Below are positions 23,965 through 24,059 of a stretch of 24,059 bases of DNA, one piece after another (positions within the stretch are counted from its first letter, which is position 1; each line of letters opens with the position of its first letter). The stretch spans positions 1-24,059 of the forward strand of contig CAYWXT010000063.1 of assembly GCA_964462125.1 (NCBI GenBank). Reading direction: 5' to 3'. The notes beneath the pieces were generated by a model. The model was not told where the DNA came from and did not search any database. It saw only the letters and a list, made by a program, of their open reading frames with translations. Origin of the DNA: JAWLFY01 sp964462125 (lineage in GTDB: Bacteria; Planctomycetota; Planctomycetia; Pirellulales; Pirellulaceae). The translations under genes were made by a program, and so were the position numbers.

Positions 23965-24011
23965 GCCGTGGAGACGGACCGTTGCTTGCTCGCGAAGCCC
24001 GTCTCCACGGC
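23965..24011. promoter_or_regulatory. 13-bp perfect inverted repeat upstream of the SafE-like gene
   Basis: gccgtggagacgg (23965-23977) and ccgtctccacggc (23999-24011) are exact reverse complements with a 21-base loop. On the minus strand the hairpin ends 18 bases before the ATG at 23946 and leaves the AAAAGG ribosome site just outside it. There is no T tract after it. It could terminate transcription from upstream oxidase genes, act as a processing or stability element, or tune translation. Confidence 0.6.
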
Positions 24012-24059
24012 TCTGGCTATTCCAGCCCACATCATGCGCGCGGGAGTCGGCGGGAATCG

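Overview
The window looks like part of a planctomycete chromosome, most likely from the Pirellulales (Rhodopirellula-like). The evidence is the kind of protein encoded. There is a giant membrane-anchored Ser/Thr kinase, a secreted protein that starts with the planctomycete 'LExRxVLA' leader and ends in dockerin repeats, and a 'PVC-type membrane-bound dehydrogenase' with HEAT repeats and a C-terminal haem c motif. DNA is GC-rich. There are two runs of exactly 100 N (9302-9401 and 19206-19305), which are scaffold gaps. No tRNA, rRNA, insertion sequence or CRISPR array was seen.

Layout. Positions 1-1911 (minus) hold the N-terminal part of a TonB-dependent outer-membrane receptor that runs off the left edge. 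Positions 2129-7171 (minus) hold a 1680-residue kinase with a cytoplasmic kinase domain, one membrane segment and a very long helical/TPR-like region. A 341-base divergent intergenic region follows and carries five 16-bp tandem units. Positions 7558-11588 (plus) encode a secreted RTX-repeat/dockerin protein, interrupted by the first gap. The gap is flanked by identical 55-bp ends, and merging them restores one reading frame. Convergent to it (minus) are a cysteine-rich HEAT-repeat secreted protein (11632-12954) and, upstream of that, a 1432-residue fusion of a ceramidase-like domain, a dehydrogenase-like propeller, HEAT repeats and cytochrome c (13152-17450). Divergent from the fusion is a DUF58/vWA-like membrane protein (17746-19194, plus), and then the second gap.

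Right of the second gap everything is on the minus strand. A SafE/TauE-like membrane protein (23065-23946), the copper P-type ATPase CcoI (20625-23075) and the small assembly factor CcoS (20469-20621) are tightly packed or overlapping and form the tail of a cbb3 cytochrome oxidase assembly operon. Its catalytic genes (ccoNOP) would lie beyond the right edge. After ccoS, in the same direction, comes an unrecognised 301-residue protein (19410-20315). It carries CxDxR and HxxCG motifs reminiscent of beta-class carbonic anhydrase zinc ligands, and it is the least explained gene in the window.

How the genes may work together: CcoI, CcoS and the SafE-like protein act in copper delivery and maturation of cbb3 oxidase. 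The left two thirds is mostly envelope and extracellular biology (outer-membrane uptake, transmembrane signalling, secreted calcium-binding and haem proteins). No single pathway links those genes, and their adjacency may be only positional.
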